Positions 8,510 through 16,777 are shown, counted from the stretch's first letter. The stretch is 64,000 nucleotides of DNA from Hydrocarboniclastica marina (GCF_004851605.1 NZ_CP031093.1:1674001-1738000), one strand, 5' to 3'. Notes: generated from the letters alone by a model not told the origin. A program made the numbers and translations.

Positions 8510-8800
8510 CTAACAGCAGCGAAACTGGTCGAGCGGTGAACGTTCCATGCCCATCCGCTGGTGCCATTCGTGGAAGCGTTCCAGCATCAGGGGCTGGAGT
8601 TCAAGGGTATAGTAAGCCGCGGGGTTTGGCATGCCGAGCATCTCCGAAAACACCAGCATCATGAAGAGGTCATCCTCGTCGCGACGCGCCCTTGCGATAG
8701 CGCCCCGGTAAGGGGCTGCATAGGCCTCCTCCGCAAAGTAGCGCGCCCGGCGCAACCAGGCACCTAAAGGCCTCAGCGATAGATTCGGACCTGATGTCAT
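8510..8800 (-). CDS. small protein ending in Cys-Cys (cory-CC-star type)
   Basis: A 96-residue soluble protein whose last residues are FRCC followed directly by the stop. The body contains EAYAAPYRG, DEDDLFMMLVFSE, NPAAYYTLEL and FHEWHRRMG-like segments (here FHEWHQRMG), which I recognise from the family named cory-CC-star for its invariant C-terminal Cys pair; function unknown. Its ATG overlaps the cstA stop by four bases (ATGA) and the ArsA-family ATPase begins eight bases later, a tightly coupled trio. The terminal CC could bind a metal or be a site of modification; that is inference. Confidence 0.75.
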   Translation of the reverse strand: MTSGPNLSLRPLGAWLRRARYFAEEAYAAPYRGAIARARRDEDDLFMMLVFSEMLGMPNPAAYYTLELQPLMLERFHEWHQRMGMERSPLDQFRCC

Positions 8801-10485
8801 CGATCTGCCTCATGCGCTCCGCCCGCGATATCCCTGCGGTTGCGGGAAAGGGCTGAAGCTGATTCCAGCGCCACGAACACAGCAGCGACCAGAACCACCA
8901 GGTCCAGCGACAACAGGAACCAGTTCTCCTGAAGGTAAAAAGTGTGCAACTGCGTAAGCAAGGCGAATAAGGTCATTACCAGCAGGAACGCCAGTGGTAA
9001 CAGCGTGTACCATACCGGGCGCCGGTTTCGCACCAGCATCACGGTGATGATCAGTAGGGTCAGACCCGCCAGTAACTGGTTGGTTGTGCCAAAGAGCGGC
9101 CAGATAGCCATGCCGCCCGACCCGGAAGCGCCACCGGCGCCGAAAGCGAGGGCAATGCAGCTGCCTACCGCGAGCAGGGTCGCGGGCAAAGGTTTTTTCA
9201 TCCAGCCAATATCGTAAATATCGCCCCATTCCTGAAAGATGTAACGCTGCAGGCGCAGCCCGGTGTCCATGGTTGTGCCAGCGAAAAGGGCGGCCATTAC
9301 TGTAAGCAGCGTGGCTGCCACTACCGGGTCCAGGCCAATACCACCGGATATGAGATAGGCCCCGCCGTTAACGAAGGCGTTGACCCCGCCGGCGCCAAAT
9401 GCTGTGTAGACCGCTTCCCAGTCAGCAAAAGACGCAAACCCAGCAGTCGCGCAGAGAATCGCTGCGAGCGCCAGGGAGCCTTCTCCAACTGCACCAAAAA
9501 AACCGACGAAGCGAAGGTCTGTCTCGCGGTCAAGTTGCTTGGACGTCGTACCTGATGCGACCAGCCCGTGAAAGCCTGAAATAGCGCCGCAGGCTATTGT
9601 CACGAACAGCAGTGGCAGGAGGGAGGGCGTCCCTGCCGGGAGGTTGCTGTTGATAGCAGGGGCAACTATGGCGGGGTTCGAAATTATGATCGCGCCGTAG
9701 AGGATGATCAGGCCCACGAACAACTGTAGCCCATTAATGTAGTCGCGGGGTTGTAGCAGCATCCAGACTGGAAGCAGGGAGGCAATCGCGGCGTAGCCGA
9801 ACAGTATCAGTATCCAGAGGGCTTTGTTAGACAAGCCCAGGGCAGCCTCGGGTAGCTCAATTGGCACGACCGGCCCGATGCCTATCAGTGCATAAAGCGC
9901 AGCGACGCCCACCACAGACACAATAAGCAGATTCGCTTTACGGCGATAGATCAGCTGGCCGATCACTAGTGCTACCAGTATGGCACCCCAGACCGGGACC
10001 ACAGAACTGGGAAAACTGACCATCAGGTTTGAGATGACTACGGCGAAGACCGCGTTGACCATGAGCAGCACAAGAAAGATGACGATCATGAAAAGCGTGC
10101 GTGCACGCCGGCTGACGACCTCGCCGGTCAGCGCACCGACCGATTTGCCGCGGTTACGTACACTGGCCCAGATTGCGCCGGCATCATGGGTTCCGGCGAA
10201 AAATACTGTGCCTAAAGTGACCCAGAGAAAAGCCGGCAGCCAGCCCCAGATTACGGCGATGGCGGGGCCAACGATGGGCGCCGCGCCGGCGACAGAAGTG
10301 AAATGGTGTCCCCAGAGTACGAACTTGTTGGTGGGCACATAGTCGACGCCGTCTTCCATTGCCCGGGCGGGGGTAACGAAGTCCGGGTCGAGCCGGTAGA
10401 TTTTTTCGGCAATAAACCTGGAGTAGAAGAAATACCCCAGCGCCATCGACCCAAGGCCGGCAAGCAATACGAATATCGCACTCAT
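8797..10485 (-). CDS. cstA: CstA-family transporter (carbon starvation protein)
   Basis: A 562-residue inner-membrane protein with about 15 hydrophobic helices. The N-terminus (YRLDPDFVTPARAMEDGVDYVPTNKFVLWGHHF) and the following GAAPIVGPAIAVIWGW and FAGTHDAGAIW blocks are typical of the CstA/BtsT family, which imports pyruvate and peptides. It is clearly shorter than E. coli CstA (about 700), matching a shorter subgroup often followed by a cory-CC-star and an ArsA-like ATPase as here. CGGAG precedes the ATG. It heads the three-gene minus-strand operon. Regulation is not visible except a hairpin at 10535-10575 upstream. Confidence 0.9.
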   Translation of the reverse strand: MSAIFVLLAGLGSMALGYFFYSRFIAEKIYRLDPDFVTPARAMEDGVDYVPTNKFVLWGHHFTSVAGAAPIVGPAIAVIWGWLPAFLWVTLGTVFFAGTHDAGAIWASVRNRGKSVGALTGEVVSRRARTLFMIVIFLVLLMVNAVFAVVISNLMVSFPSSVVPVWGAILVALVIGQLIYRRKANLLIVSVVGVAALYALIGIGPVVPIELPEAALGLSNKALWILILFGYAAIASLLPVWMLLQPRDYINGLQLFVGLIILYGAIIISNPAIVAPAINSNLPAGTPSLLPLLFVTIACGAISGFHGLVASGTTSKQLDRETDLRFVGFFGAVGEGSLALAAILCATAGFASFADWEAVYTAFGAGGVNAFVNGGAYLISGGIGLDPVVAATLLTVMAALFAGTTMDTGLRLQRYIFQEWGDIYDIGWMKKPLPATLLAVGSCIALAFGAGGASGSGGMAIWPLFGTTNQLLAGLTLLIITVMLVRNRRPVWYTLLPLAFLLVMTLFALLTQLHTFYLQENWFLLSLDLVVLVAAVFVALESASALSRNRRDIAGGAHEADR

Positions 10486-10534
10486 AAGTAGCTCCGGTGT
10501 TTTTTATTGTTACTTCCGGGCTAAAGCATAACCC

Positions 10535-10575
10535 CGTAGGGTCGGCTAGTGCACGTGAGTGCAGCCGGACCTACG
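10535..10575. repeat. inverted repeat between merR-type gene and cstA
   Basis: A 13-base arm at 10535-10547 pairs with 10563-10575 at 11 of 13 positions (outer CGTAGG/CCTACG and inner GGCT/AGCC perfect) around 15 bases. It lies between the 3' end of the regulator gene (10639) and the start of cstA (10485), both on the minus strand, so it may end transcription of the regulator. No T-run is present. Confidence 0.4.
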
Positions 10576-10638
10576 ACTATTGGCGAAGTTGCTGATCACG
10601 CCTTGAAGGCGTTAGGCGGGGCAATGAGCGGAAGAAGA

Positions 10639-11517
10639 CTATTCCTCCGGAGACTCTGTCGCGTTTTTTTGCTCTTGGGCTTCAGGTGGGGAGGCGTTGT
10701 TTGCCTGGGCGGCCTTCCCAAAGACATTGGAAACGCGCTCTATGAGGAACTTGTTGGCCGCATCTTCCATCGCCCTCTGTACCTCGGATTCGACCGCCAC
10801 GAGGGCTATCGGCCGAAGACGCCAGACGAGATGGGCCAGTTTGGGCAAGTCTTCTGTGGGCGGAACCTGCTCGCCGTAGCGGTCGATCAAGCGGGAGGCA
10901 AGCCGGACAAGGTCCTCAGCAACGTGTTGGACGTTTTCACGGAGCGGGCCGAGAACATCGAATAACTGTCCCAAGGGGATGCCCAGCCTGACGAGTTCTG
11001 CGCCTGCATTTAACAGGCGCGGCTGTTTCAGCAGGAAGCCGTCGCGGGTCGATTCGATCAAGCCCAACTGCAACGCCTTGCGCATGTTTTCAGCGCTGAG
11101 GTCGCCGGAAAACATCTCCGCGAGTTCCTGCGCTGAAACATGACTGGGAGTCTCATTGGTCCAGGGACTGCTTATCGCTTGCTCGAGCCCTAGCAACTGA
11201 CTCAGGTCAGCGCCCTGTTCCCAAGCGGAAATCATTTCTTTTATATTGGCCAGCGTATAGCCACGCTGGAGGAGGTTATTGATGAGGCGCATTCGGGAAA
11301 GGTGGAGGTCCGAATAAACGCCGGCCCGTCCTCGACGTTCGGGCGGGGGCAGCAGGCCCCGGTCCTGATAAGCACGAACATTGCGAACAGTGGAGCCTGA
11401 CGCACGCGCGAGCGCATCGACCGTGTATTCAGTAGCAGAGCCCGTCCCGGATTCGGGAGACCCTTCCTGCTGAATCAGAGCGTTGAGCTGCGCGTGGGTG
11501 TCAAAAGGCAAGTTCAT
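10639..11517 (-). CDS. MerR-family transcriptional regulator
   Basis: About 292 residues from the ATG chosen at 11517 (MNLPFDTH). A winged-helix MerR head spans roughly residues 30-100 (YTVDALARASGSTVRNVRAYQDRGLLPPPERRGR, then YSDLHLSRMRLINNLLQRGYTL). A long helical C-terminal part of about 180 residues would be the effector and dimer domain; it has no Cys cluster, so a metal sensor is unlikely. The frame is open to 11628, but a 28-bp near-palindrome at 11534-11561 lies just upstream of 11517, which is easier to explain as an operator than as coding sequence; no strong ribosome site marks either start. It is divergent from the oxidoreductase operon at 11783, its probable target. Confidence 0.8.
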   Translation of the reverse strand: MNLPFDTHAQLNALIQQEGSPESGTGSATEYTVDALARASGSTVRNVRAYQDRGLLPPPERRGRAGVYSDLHLSRMRLINNLLQRGYTLANIKEMISAWEQGADLSQLLGLEQAISSPWTNETPSHVSAQELAEMFSGDLSAENMRKALQLGLIESTRDGFLLKQPRLLNAGAELVRLGIPLGQLFDVLGPLRENVQHVAEDLVRLASRLIDRYGEQVPPTEDLPKLAHLVWRLRPIALVAVESEVQRAMEDAANKFLIERVSNVFGKAAQANNASPPEAQEQKNATESPEE

Positions 11518-11533
11518 GTTGTGAATACTATCA

Positions 11534-11561
11534 GAGACAGTAGATAGCGATCTATTGTCTC
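11534..11561. promoter_or_regulatory. 28-bp imperfect palindrome upstream of the MerR-type gene
   Basis: GAGACA at 11534-11539 and TGTCTC at 11556-11561 flank TAGAT/ATCTA inner arms (11541-11545 and 11550-11554); 12 of 14 half-site positions are symmetric. It sits 17-44 bases upstream of the preferred start of the regulator gene, a good place for an autoregulatory operator. If translation starts at 11628 it would be inside the coding sequence. Confidence 0.45.
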
Positions 11562-11676
11562 CTCTCGGGAACATGAACGCTGCCCGTTTTAGGGGAGCCG
11601 AGCTCGACCGGATATGCTGTTCGCTCATTGATTTTGCCGTCCAATCCGCAATTTCGTTTTCGTCTACGAAATTTTC

Positions 11677-11707
11677 TTGACAAGGTGGGGAACATTCAAA
11701 GTAGTAT
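11677..11707 (+). promoter_or_regulatory. putative MerR-type promoter with 19-base spacer
   Basis: A consensus -35 TTGACA (11677-11682) is followed by 19 bases and TAGTAT (11702-11707), about 75 bases before the ATG at 11783. An overlong 19-base spacer with a perfect -35 is the hallmark of promoters activated by MerR-family proteins, and a MerR-type gene is divergent here. I see no clear dyad inside the spacer itself. Confidence 0.5.
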
Positions 11708-11729
11708 TGTTACATCGTTCAATGTAACA
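11708..11729. promoter_or_regulatory. dyad operator TGTTACAT-N6-ATGTAACA
   Basis: A perfect 8-bp inverted repeat, TGTTACAT (11708-11715) and ATGTAACA (11722-11729), separated by six bases. It starts right after the predicted -10 element and would cover the transcription start of the oxidoreductase operon. Such a placement suggests repression by a dimeric regulator. The cognate protein is unknown; the MerR-type neighbour is the simplest candidate. Confidence 0.6.
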
Positions 11730-11782
11730 GTAAATAGTGACTCAGCTTTAAATGTAATTCGATCCGTCTCTGGAGGCTTGCC

Positions 11783-12637
11783 ATGACCATTCAGGTCAAC
11801 CCCGTCCGTCGCAATCTGAAGTTTTCACTGCCCAAAGACCAGATCACCACCTGGAACAAAGGCCATCTGCACATTTCGCACTTCTTCAACGCGTTGTCCG
11901 TTTTCTTCCCCGTTGGCGAACGGTTCTTTATAAACAGTATCCGTAACTATCGGAATCAGGTAGAAGGCGATCAGCTGAAAGAAGACATTGGTGCCTTTAT
12001 CGCCCAGGAAGCCTTCCACGGCCGTGAGCATGAAGAGTACAACGCGGCCCTGACCAAAGCCGGTATCCCCGCCGACCGGATGGAGCGTCGGGTATACAAC
12101 CTGCTTGAGTTCGTCAAACGCTGGATCCCCAAGTCACTTCAGTTGGGCACGACCGTAGCGCTTGAACACCTGACTGCTGTACTCGGGGACATGTTGCTCC
12201 GTGAGCCAGCGCAGCTTGAAGACGCTGAGCCACATTATGCGGCGCTCTGGCGCTGGCACGCCCTGGAAGAGACCGAGCACAAGGCGGTTGCATTCGATGT
12301 CTTTAGCCAGGTGGTGGGTACGGGCATTAAAGCGTACTTCATTCGCACCAGCGCATTTATTATTGCCAATATTATTTTCTGGACGCTGTTTACGGGTTAC
12401 TACTTCAAAATGGTGAAGGTCAGTGGCGGCGCCCGGGACCTGAAGGGATGGAAGGAAAGTTTCGTGTTTTGGTGGGTCAAGCCAGGTGGACTGCGCAAGG
12501 TTCTACCGGCCTGGTTCGATTTCTTCAGGCCCGGGTTTCACCCATGGATGCATGACAATCGTCACCTGCTCGACCAGATGGATGAGGTGACGGAACAGGT
12601 AGATTACCTCAATGCTCAGTCGGAGAAGGCGGCATGA
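11783..12637 (+). CDS. PF10118-type protein, ferritin-like di-iron motif (annotated elsewhere as metal-dependent hydrolase)
   Basis: A 284-residue protein of the family usually labelled predicted metal-dependent hydrolase. The sequence shows two ExxH motifs, EAFH in IAQEAFHGREHEEY (about residue 76) and ETEH in WHALEETEHKAVAF (about 160), plus an intermediate Glu in ALEHLTAV, the spacing expected for a four-helix di-iron site. One hydrophobic segment near 192-210 (AFIIANIIFWTLFTGYYF) could attach it to the membrane. GGAGG precedes the ATG. It is first in a three-gene operon with a flavin monooxygenase (overlap ATGA) and an SDR, so I infer an oxidative rather than hydrolytic role on a lipophilic substrate. 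Confidence 0.8.
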   Translation: MTIQVNPVRRNLKFSLPKDQITTWNKGHLHISHFFNALSVFFPVGERFFINSIRNYRNQVEGDQLKEDIGAFIAQEAFHGREHEEYNAALTKAGIPADRMERRVYNLLEFVKRWIPKSLQLGTTVALEHLTAVLGDMLLREPAQLEDAEPHYAALWRWHALEETEHKAVAFDVFSQVVGTGIKAYFIRTSAFIIANIIFWTLFTGYYFKMVKVSGGARDLKGWKESFVFWWVKPGGLRKVLPAWFDFFRPGFHPWMHDNRHLLDQMDEVTEQVDYLNAQSEKAA

Positions 12638-14253
12638 ATGCGCCTGCTCATGTTCCGGGTCAGCCCGCCGACGTGGAAATCGCGGTAATCGGTACTGGCT
12701 TCTCGGGCCTGGGCACGGCTATCCGGTTACAGCAAGAGGGTTTCAACGATTTTGTCGTTCTTGAGCGGAACGATAAAGTCGGTGGTACCTGGTACAACAA
12801 TCGATATCCTGGGTGTGCCTGCGACGTGCAGTCCCACCTGTACTCCTTCTCGTTCGAGCCCAACGCCAGTTGGTCCCGCATGTTTGCGACCCAGCCAGAA
12901 ATCCAGGCGTACATGGAAGGCTGCGCAGAGCGGCACAACCTGGCCCGGAAAATCCGTTTCCAGACCTGGGTAACGCAAGCGCGCTGGGATGAAAAGCAGG
13001 GGTTATGGCGTATTCGCACGCATACCGGGGCTCAGGTGGAAGAATTTGCCCGTTCGCGTGGCTGCCACGCCTTTGAGCTGGATTTTGGCGATACCGGTAT
13101 GCCGGCCGGAGAAGAGTTCACAGCGCGTTTCCTGATCTCGGGCATGGGCGGGCTATCCCGGCCGGCTTATCCGAACATACCTGGCCTTCGTGATTTCAAG
13201 GGAGAGATATTTCATTCCGCTGCCTGGAGAGACGACTATAGGCTGGAGAACAAGCGGGTCGCGGTCATAGGCACCGGGGCGTCCGCCATCCAGTTTGTCC
13301 CCCAGATTGCGCCCAAAGTGAAACAGATGCATTTGTTCCAGCGGACAGCCCCCTGGATCATGCCGAAGCCGGACCGCAAAACGTCCAAGTTTGAACGGGG
13401 TCTCTACCGGCTCTTTCCCTGGTTGCAGAGGGCTCAGCGCGCACGCATATACTGCCAGCTGGAGGCGAGGGCGCTTGCCTTTGTCCTGTCCCCGCGTTTG
13501 TTGAAGCTGGCAGAAAAGATGGCGCTGAAGCACCTCAACAAACAGGTCGCCAACGACAGCCTGCGCAAGCAACTCACGCCCGACTACCGTCTGGGCTGCA
13601 AGCGTATCCTGATCTCGAACGATTACTATCCCGCCCTGTGTCGGTCCAATGTGGAACTGGTGACAGACGGAATTGCTGAAGTGAAAGCCAATAGTGTGGT
13701 TGACCGCAAGGGTAATGAGCGCATGGTAGACGCGATCATTCTGGGCACGGGTTTCCAGCCGCAGAACCCTATACCTCGTGGCGCCATATTTGGTCGTGGG
13801 GAGAAAGACCTACACGAGACCTGGGACGGCAAACTGGAGACTTACTTGGGGACTACAGTCCACGGTTACCCCAACATGTTCCTGTTGATGGGGCCGAATA
13901 CCGGTCTGGGACACAGTTCAATGATCTATATGATTGAGTCCCAGATTCGGTATGTACTCGATTGCCTGAAACAGGCGAAAACGCGTAACTTTGCGCACGT
14001 TGAAGTGCGCGAACAGGTTCAGGCGAAGTTCTATGACGGCGTGCAGCGTAAGTCTGATGCCACTATCTGGAACTCCGGCTGTAACAGCTGGTACCTGAAC
14101 GATCAGGGCAAGAACACCGCGCTCTGGCCAGGTTTTACCTGGGAATATCGTCGCCGGACCCGGCAATTCGAAAGTCTGGAATACTACTGCAAGCCCGCCT
14201 CTGCGGTGCAGTTGAGTACCCAGGCTACAGAAACCGTGACACAGCAGGAATAA
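12634..14253 (+). CDS. flavin-containing monooxygenase (Baeyer-Villiger-like, class B)
   Basis: A 539-residue FAD and NADPH-dependent oxygenase. The FAD motif is GTGFSGLGTAIRLQQ (about 18-32), followed by GGTWYNNRYPGCACD, a block typical of Baeyer-Villiger enzymes. The second Rossmann motif for NADPH, IGTGASAIQ, is near residue 212, and just before it FKGEIFHSAAWR matches the fingerprint FxGxxxHxxxW but with Arg in place of the usual Pro or Asp. The ATG overlaps the end of the previous gene by four bases. The set resembles, in composition, the mycobacterial mymA-type monooxygenase-SDR operon, but that is only an analogy. Likely substrates are ketones or long-chain carbonyls. Confidence 0.88.
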   Translation: MNAPAHVPGQPADVEIAVIGTGFSGLGTAIRLQQEGFNDFVVLERNDKVGGTWYNNRYPGCACDVQSHLYSFSFEPNASWSRMFATQPEIQAYMEGCAERHNLARKIRFQTWVTQARWDEKQGLWRIRTHTGAQVEEFARSRGCHAFELDFGDTGMPAGEEFTARFLISGMGGLSRPAYPNIPGLRDFKGEIFHSAAWRDDYRLENKRVAVIGTGASAIQFVPQIAPKVKQMHLFQRTAPWIMPKPDRKTSKFERGLYRLFPWLQRAQRARIYCQLEARALAFVLSPRLLKLAEKMALKHLNKQVANDSLRKQLTPDYRLGCKRILISNDYYPALCRSNVELVTDGIAEVKANSVVDRKGNERMVDAIILGTGFQPQNPIPRGAIFGRGEKDLHETWDGKLETYLGTTVHGYPNMFLLMGPNTGLGHSSMIYMIESQIRYVLDCLKQAKTRNFAHVEVREQVQAKFYDGVQRKSDATIWNSGCNSWYLNDQGKNTALWPGFTWEYRRRTRQFESLEYYCKPASAVQLSTQATETVTQQE

Positions 14254-14257
14254 AGGC

Positions 14258-15154
14258 ATGAGTAAGCATTCAGATTCATCGGTTCCCGGCCGATTTTTCA
14301 GCGGTAAGGTCGCAGCCATCACAGGCGCAGGCTCAGGTATTGGCCGAGCCCTGGCTTTACATCTCGCCCGCGAGAACTGCGATCTGGCGCTATCGGATAT
14401 CAACGCTGCCGGGTTGGAAGAGAGCGCCCGCCTGGCCCGAGACCTCGGCGTCCAGGTGACCACTGCTGTGGTCGATGTTGCCAATCGCGATGCGGTCGAG
14501 GCCTGGGCCGATCAGACGGCAAAAGACCACGGCAAGGTCAATATGATCTTCAATAATGCAGGCGTTGCCCTAGGTAGTTCCGTTGAGGGCACGAGCTACG
14601 AGAACTTCGAGTGGCTCCTGAACATCAACCTTTGGGGCGTCATTTATGGTACCAAAGCGTTTTTGCCTCATCTGAAAAAGTCCGGTGATGGTCACGTGAT
14701 CAACGTGTCCAGCCTGTTCGGTCTTGTCGGGATTCCAGGGCAAAGTGTCTACAATACGGCGAAGTTTGCGGTTCGGGGCTTCACCGAATCCTTGCGCCAA
14801 GAGATGGATATTGAGCGGTGCAACGTTAACGTCCTGTGTGTGCATCCCGGCGGTATAAAGACGAATATCAACGCGTCGGCCCGGATGGATTCGAGCATAA
14901 AGTCGCTGGTGGGCAGTGATTCGGAAGAAACTCGACAGTCTTTCGAGAAGCTGCTCAAGACGACTCCCGATGATGCCGCGGATATCATTCTCAAAGCTGT
15001 TAGGCGGAAGTCACGGAGGGTTCTGGTCGGGTCGGACGCCAAGGCGCTTGATCTTCTGCAGCGTTTTTTCCCGGCGTTTTATCAACGTTTGATTGTTGCT
15101 GTTCTTCGTATGCGTGCGGCCAAGAGCCGCAGGAAAGCATTGGCTAGCAACTGA
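14258..15154 (+). CDS. short-chain dehydrogenase/reductase
   Basis: A 298-residue classical SDR. TGAGSGIGRALA (about residues 21-32) binds the nucleotide, NNAG is at about 105, and the catalytic triad is Ser in NVSSLFG and YxxxK in VYNTAKFA. The C-terminal 60 residues are longer than a minimal SDR and basic, ending near RAAKSRRKALASN, possibly for membrane contact. It begins four bases after the monooxygenase stop and a strong terminator follows, so it closes the operon of 11783-15154. It would interconvert an alcohol and a ketone or aldehyde in the same pathway. Confidence 0.9.
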   Translation: MSKHSDSSVPGRFFSGKVAAITGAGSGIGRALALHLARENCDLALSDINAAGLEESARLARDLGVQVTTAVVDVANRDAVEAWADQTAKDHGKVNMIFNNAGVALGSSVEGTSYENFEWLLNINLWGVIYGTKAFLPHLKKSGDGHVINVSSLFGLVGIPGQSVYNTAKFAVRGFTESLRQEMDIERCNVNVLCVHPGGIKTNINASARMDSSIKSLVGSDSEETRQSFEKLLKTTPDDAADIILKAVRRKSRRVLVGSDAKALDLLQRFFPAFYQRLIVAVLRMRAAKSRRKALASN

Positions 15155-15173
15155 GTTATTTTTGTTTTACTTC

Positions 15174-15206
15174 GCCGGGAGTGGCTTTGCCTCCCGGCAT
15201 TTTTTT
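15174..15206 (+). terminator. rho-independent terminator of the oxidoreductase operon
   Basis: GCCGGGAG (15174-15181) and CTCCCGGC (15191-15198) form an 8-bp stem with a nine-base loop, followed by a run of seven T. It begins 19 bases after the SDR stop. Confidence 0.92.
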
Positions 15207-15358
15207 GCTCGTCGAATCTGCCGAAAATCCGTTCTGCTGACCCCTTCTCTCTGCGCTGACCCGAAAGCTATGACCTGCAGCTGTGTTTCGCTTTCCCGGT
15301 TACTCCCCCGATATTCGCTGTTCAGAGCATCACGAAGCTGCGCCTATCCACCGCTTGC

Positions 15359-16777
15359 TCACTTTGGCAAGGGCAGGGGTATGCTCTCACTTCGGCCATA
15401 TGGCTGATAGCGGAAGAGCCTTGTTCCTAGCAGTATGCTGGCGCTTGCGAGACCGACGGTCAGCCCCACCCAGAACCCTGCAGCGCCGAGTGCCGGAACC
15501 AGCATATCGGTGAAGGTCAGCACGTAGCCGAGCGGTAGGCAAACACCCCAGAACGATAGCAGCATGATATAGAGTGGCACTCGCGTGTCCTTGTAACCCC
15601 TCAGGGCGCCGATGGCGGTCACCTGTATTACGTCTGCGATCTGAAAAATGGCCGCGAACCACAACAGCCGTATCGCAACTGCCTGAACCTGTTGATCCCG
15701 GGTATACAGCGCTGCAACAAGATCCGCGTGTAGAAAGAGTATGGGTGCATAAACCAGGGCTATGCTTGAGGCCAGTAATAGGGAGCTGCGAGCCAGCAGC
15801 CGCGCCGTATCCAGGCTCTCTGCCCCGACCAGAAAGCTGATGCGGAGTGTCAGTGCCATTCCCAGGCTTAACGGCACCATGAAAAGCAGTGAGACGACGT
15901 TCAATACGATCTGGTGGCCCGCTACAACGACGGGTCCCAGTGGCGCCAGAAAAAGAGCAATAACAGAAAACATGCTGACTTCCACGAAGACAGTGAAGCC
16001 GATTGGAGCGCCCAATAGCAGAACGTCGGCTATTTCGCGCAGGCTTGGCGGCACCCAATGACTGATCAAGTGAAAGGGCCTGTAGGTATGGCTGCGATTG
16101 AGGTAGAGCAGGAGGATCACAGCAGCTACCAGATTGGAAATAGCGGTCGCCCAGCCGCACCCAATGCCGCCCATTGCCGGAAGGCCCAGCTTGCCATAGA
16201 TGAATATATAGTTGAGTGGCAGGTTGATGATCGTGCCGAGCAGCGAAAACGCCATGATCACGCGAGTATGCCCCAGTCCATCGGTCAAGCCCCGCAGTGC
16301 CGCCATGAGCAGCATGGCAGGGACGCCCCAAACGAACGCCGTGAGATAGCCAGCCGAAATGTGAGCCGTTTGCGGGTCGAGTTCAAAGAGCGCAAAGACG
16401 GGTTGCACGTTAAGCAGAAGCAGAATCATCAGAACTGATGAACCCGTGGCGATGTAAATGCCTTGCCAGGTCACGGGCATGATCCGTTCTGCTTTGCGCG
16501 CGCCTCGGTGACCTGAAATGATCGGCTGAAGCGCGCTCAGGGTGGCCGCGAAGAACAGAAACACCGGCATCCACAAGCTGCTTCCTATGCCTACCGCGGC
16601 AAGATCTTCAGCGCTGGCATGGCCTGCCATGATCGTGTCGATAACGCCGTTGGCCATTTGGGCCAGTTGTGCGACCAGGATCGGTGCACCTAACTGAGCC
16701 AGTGTTTTCCACTCCGCCAGCGTCCGGGCCAGTAGCCCGGCCCGGGGCTGAGGAACAGGTTGATGCATGTCGTCCAA
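15359..16777 (-). CDS. MATE-family multidrug/sodium antiporter (NorM-like)
   Basis: A 472-residue inner-membrane protein with 12 hydrophobic helices in two related halves. The first helix region (LAQLGAPILVAQLAQMANGVIDTIMAGHAS) and PLNYIFIYG near residue 195 are characteristic of NorM-type MATE exporters, which expel cationic drugs in exchange for sodium or protons. Two starts are possible: a TTG at 16777 with GGAAG six bases upstream, or an ATG three codons later (16768) with weaker spacing. It is convergent with the oxidoreductase operon and separated from ligD by 130 bases on the same strand; no local regulator gene. Confidence 0.92.
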   Translation of the reverse strand: MDDMHQPVPQPRAGLLARTLAEWKTLAQLGAPILVAQLAQMANGVIDTIMAGHASAEDLAAVGIGSSLWMPVFLFFAATLSALQPIISGHRGARKAERIMPVTWQGIYIATGSSVLMILLLLNVQPVFALFELDPQTAHISAGYLTAFVWGVPAMLLMAALRGLTDGLGHTRVIMAFSLLGTIINLPLNYIFIYGKLGLPAMGGIGCGWATAISNLVAAVILLLYLNRSHTYRPFHLISHWVPPSLREIADVLLLGAPIGFTVFVEVSMFSVIALFLAPLGPVVVAGHQIVLNVVSLLFMVPLSLGMALTLRISFLVGAESLDTARLLARSSLLLASSIALVYAPILFLHADLVAALYTRDQQVQAVAIRLLWFAAIFQIADVIQVTAIGALRGYKDTRVPLYIMLLSFWGVCLPLGYVLTFTDMLVPALGAAGFWVGLTVGLASASILLGTRLFRYQPYGRSESIPLPLPK

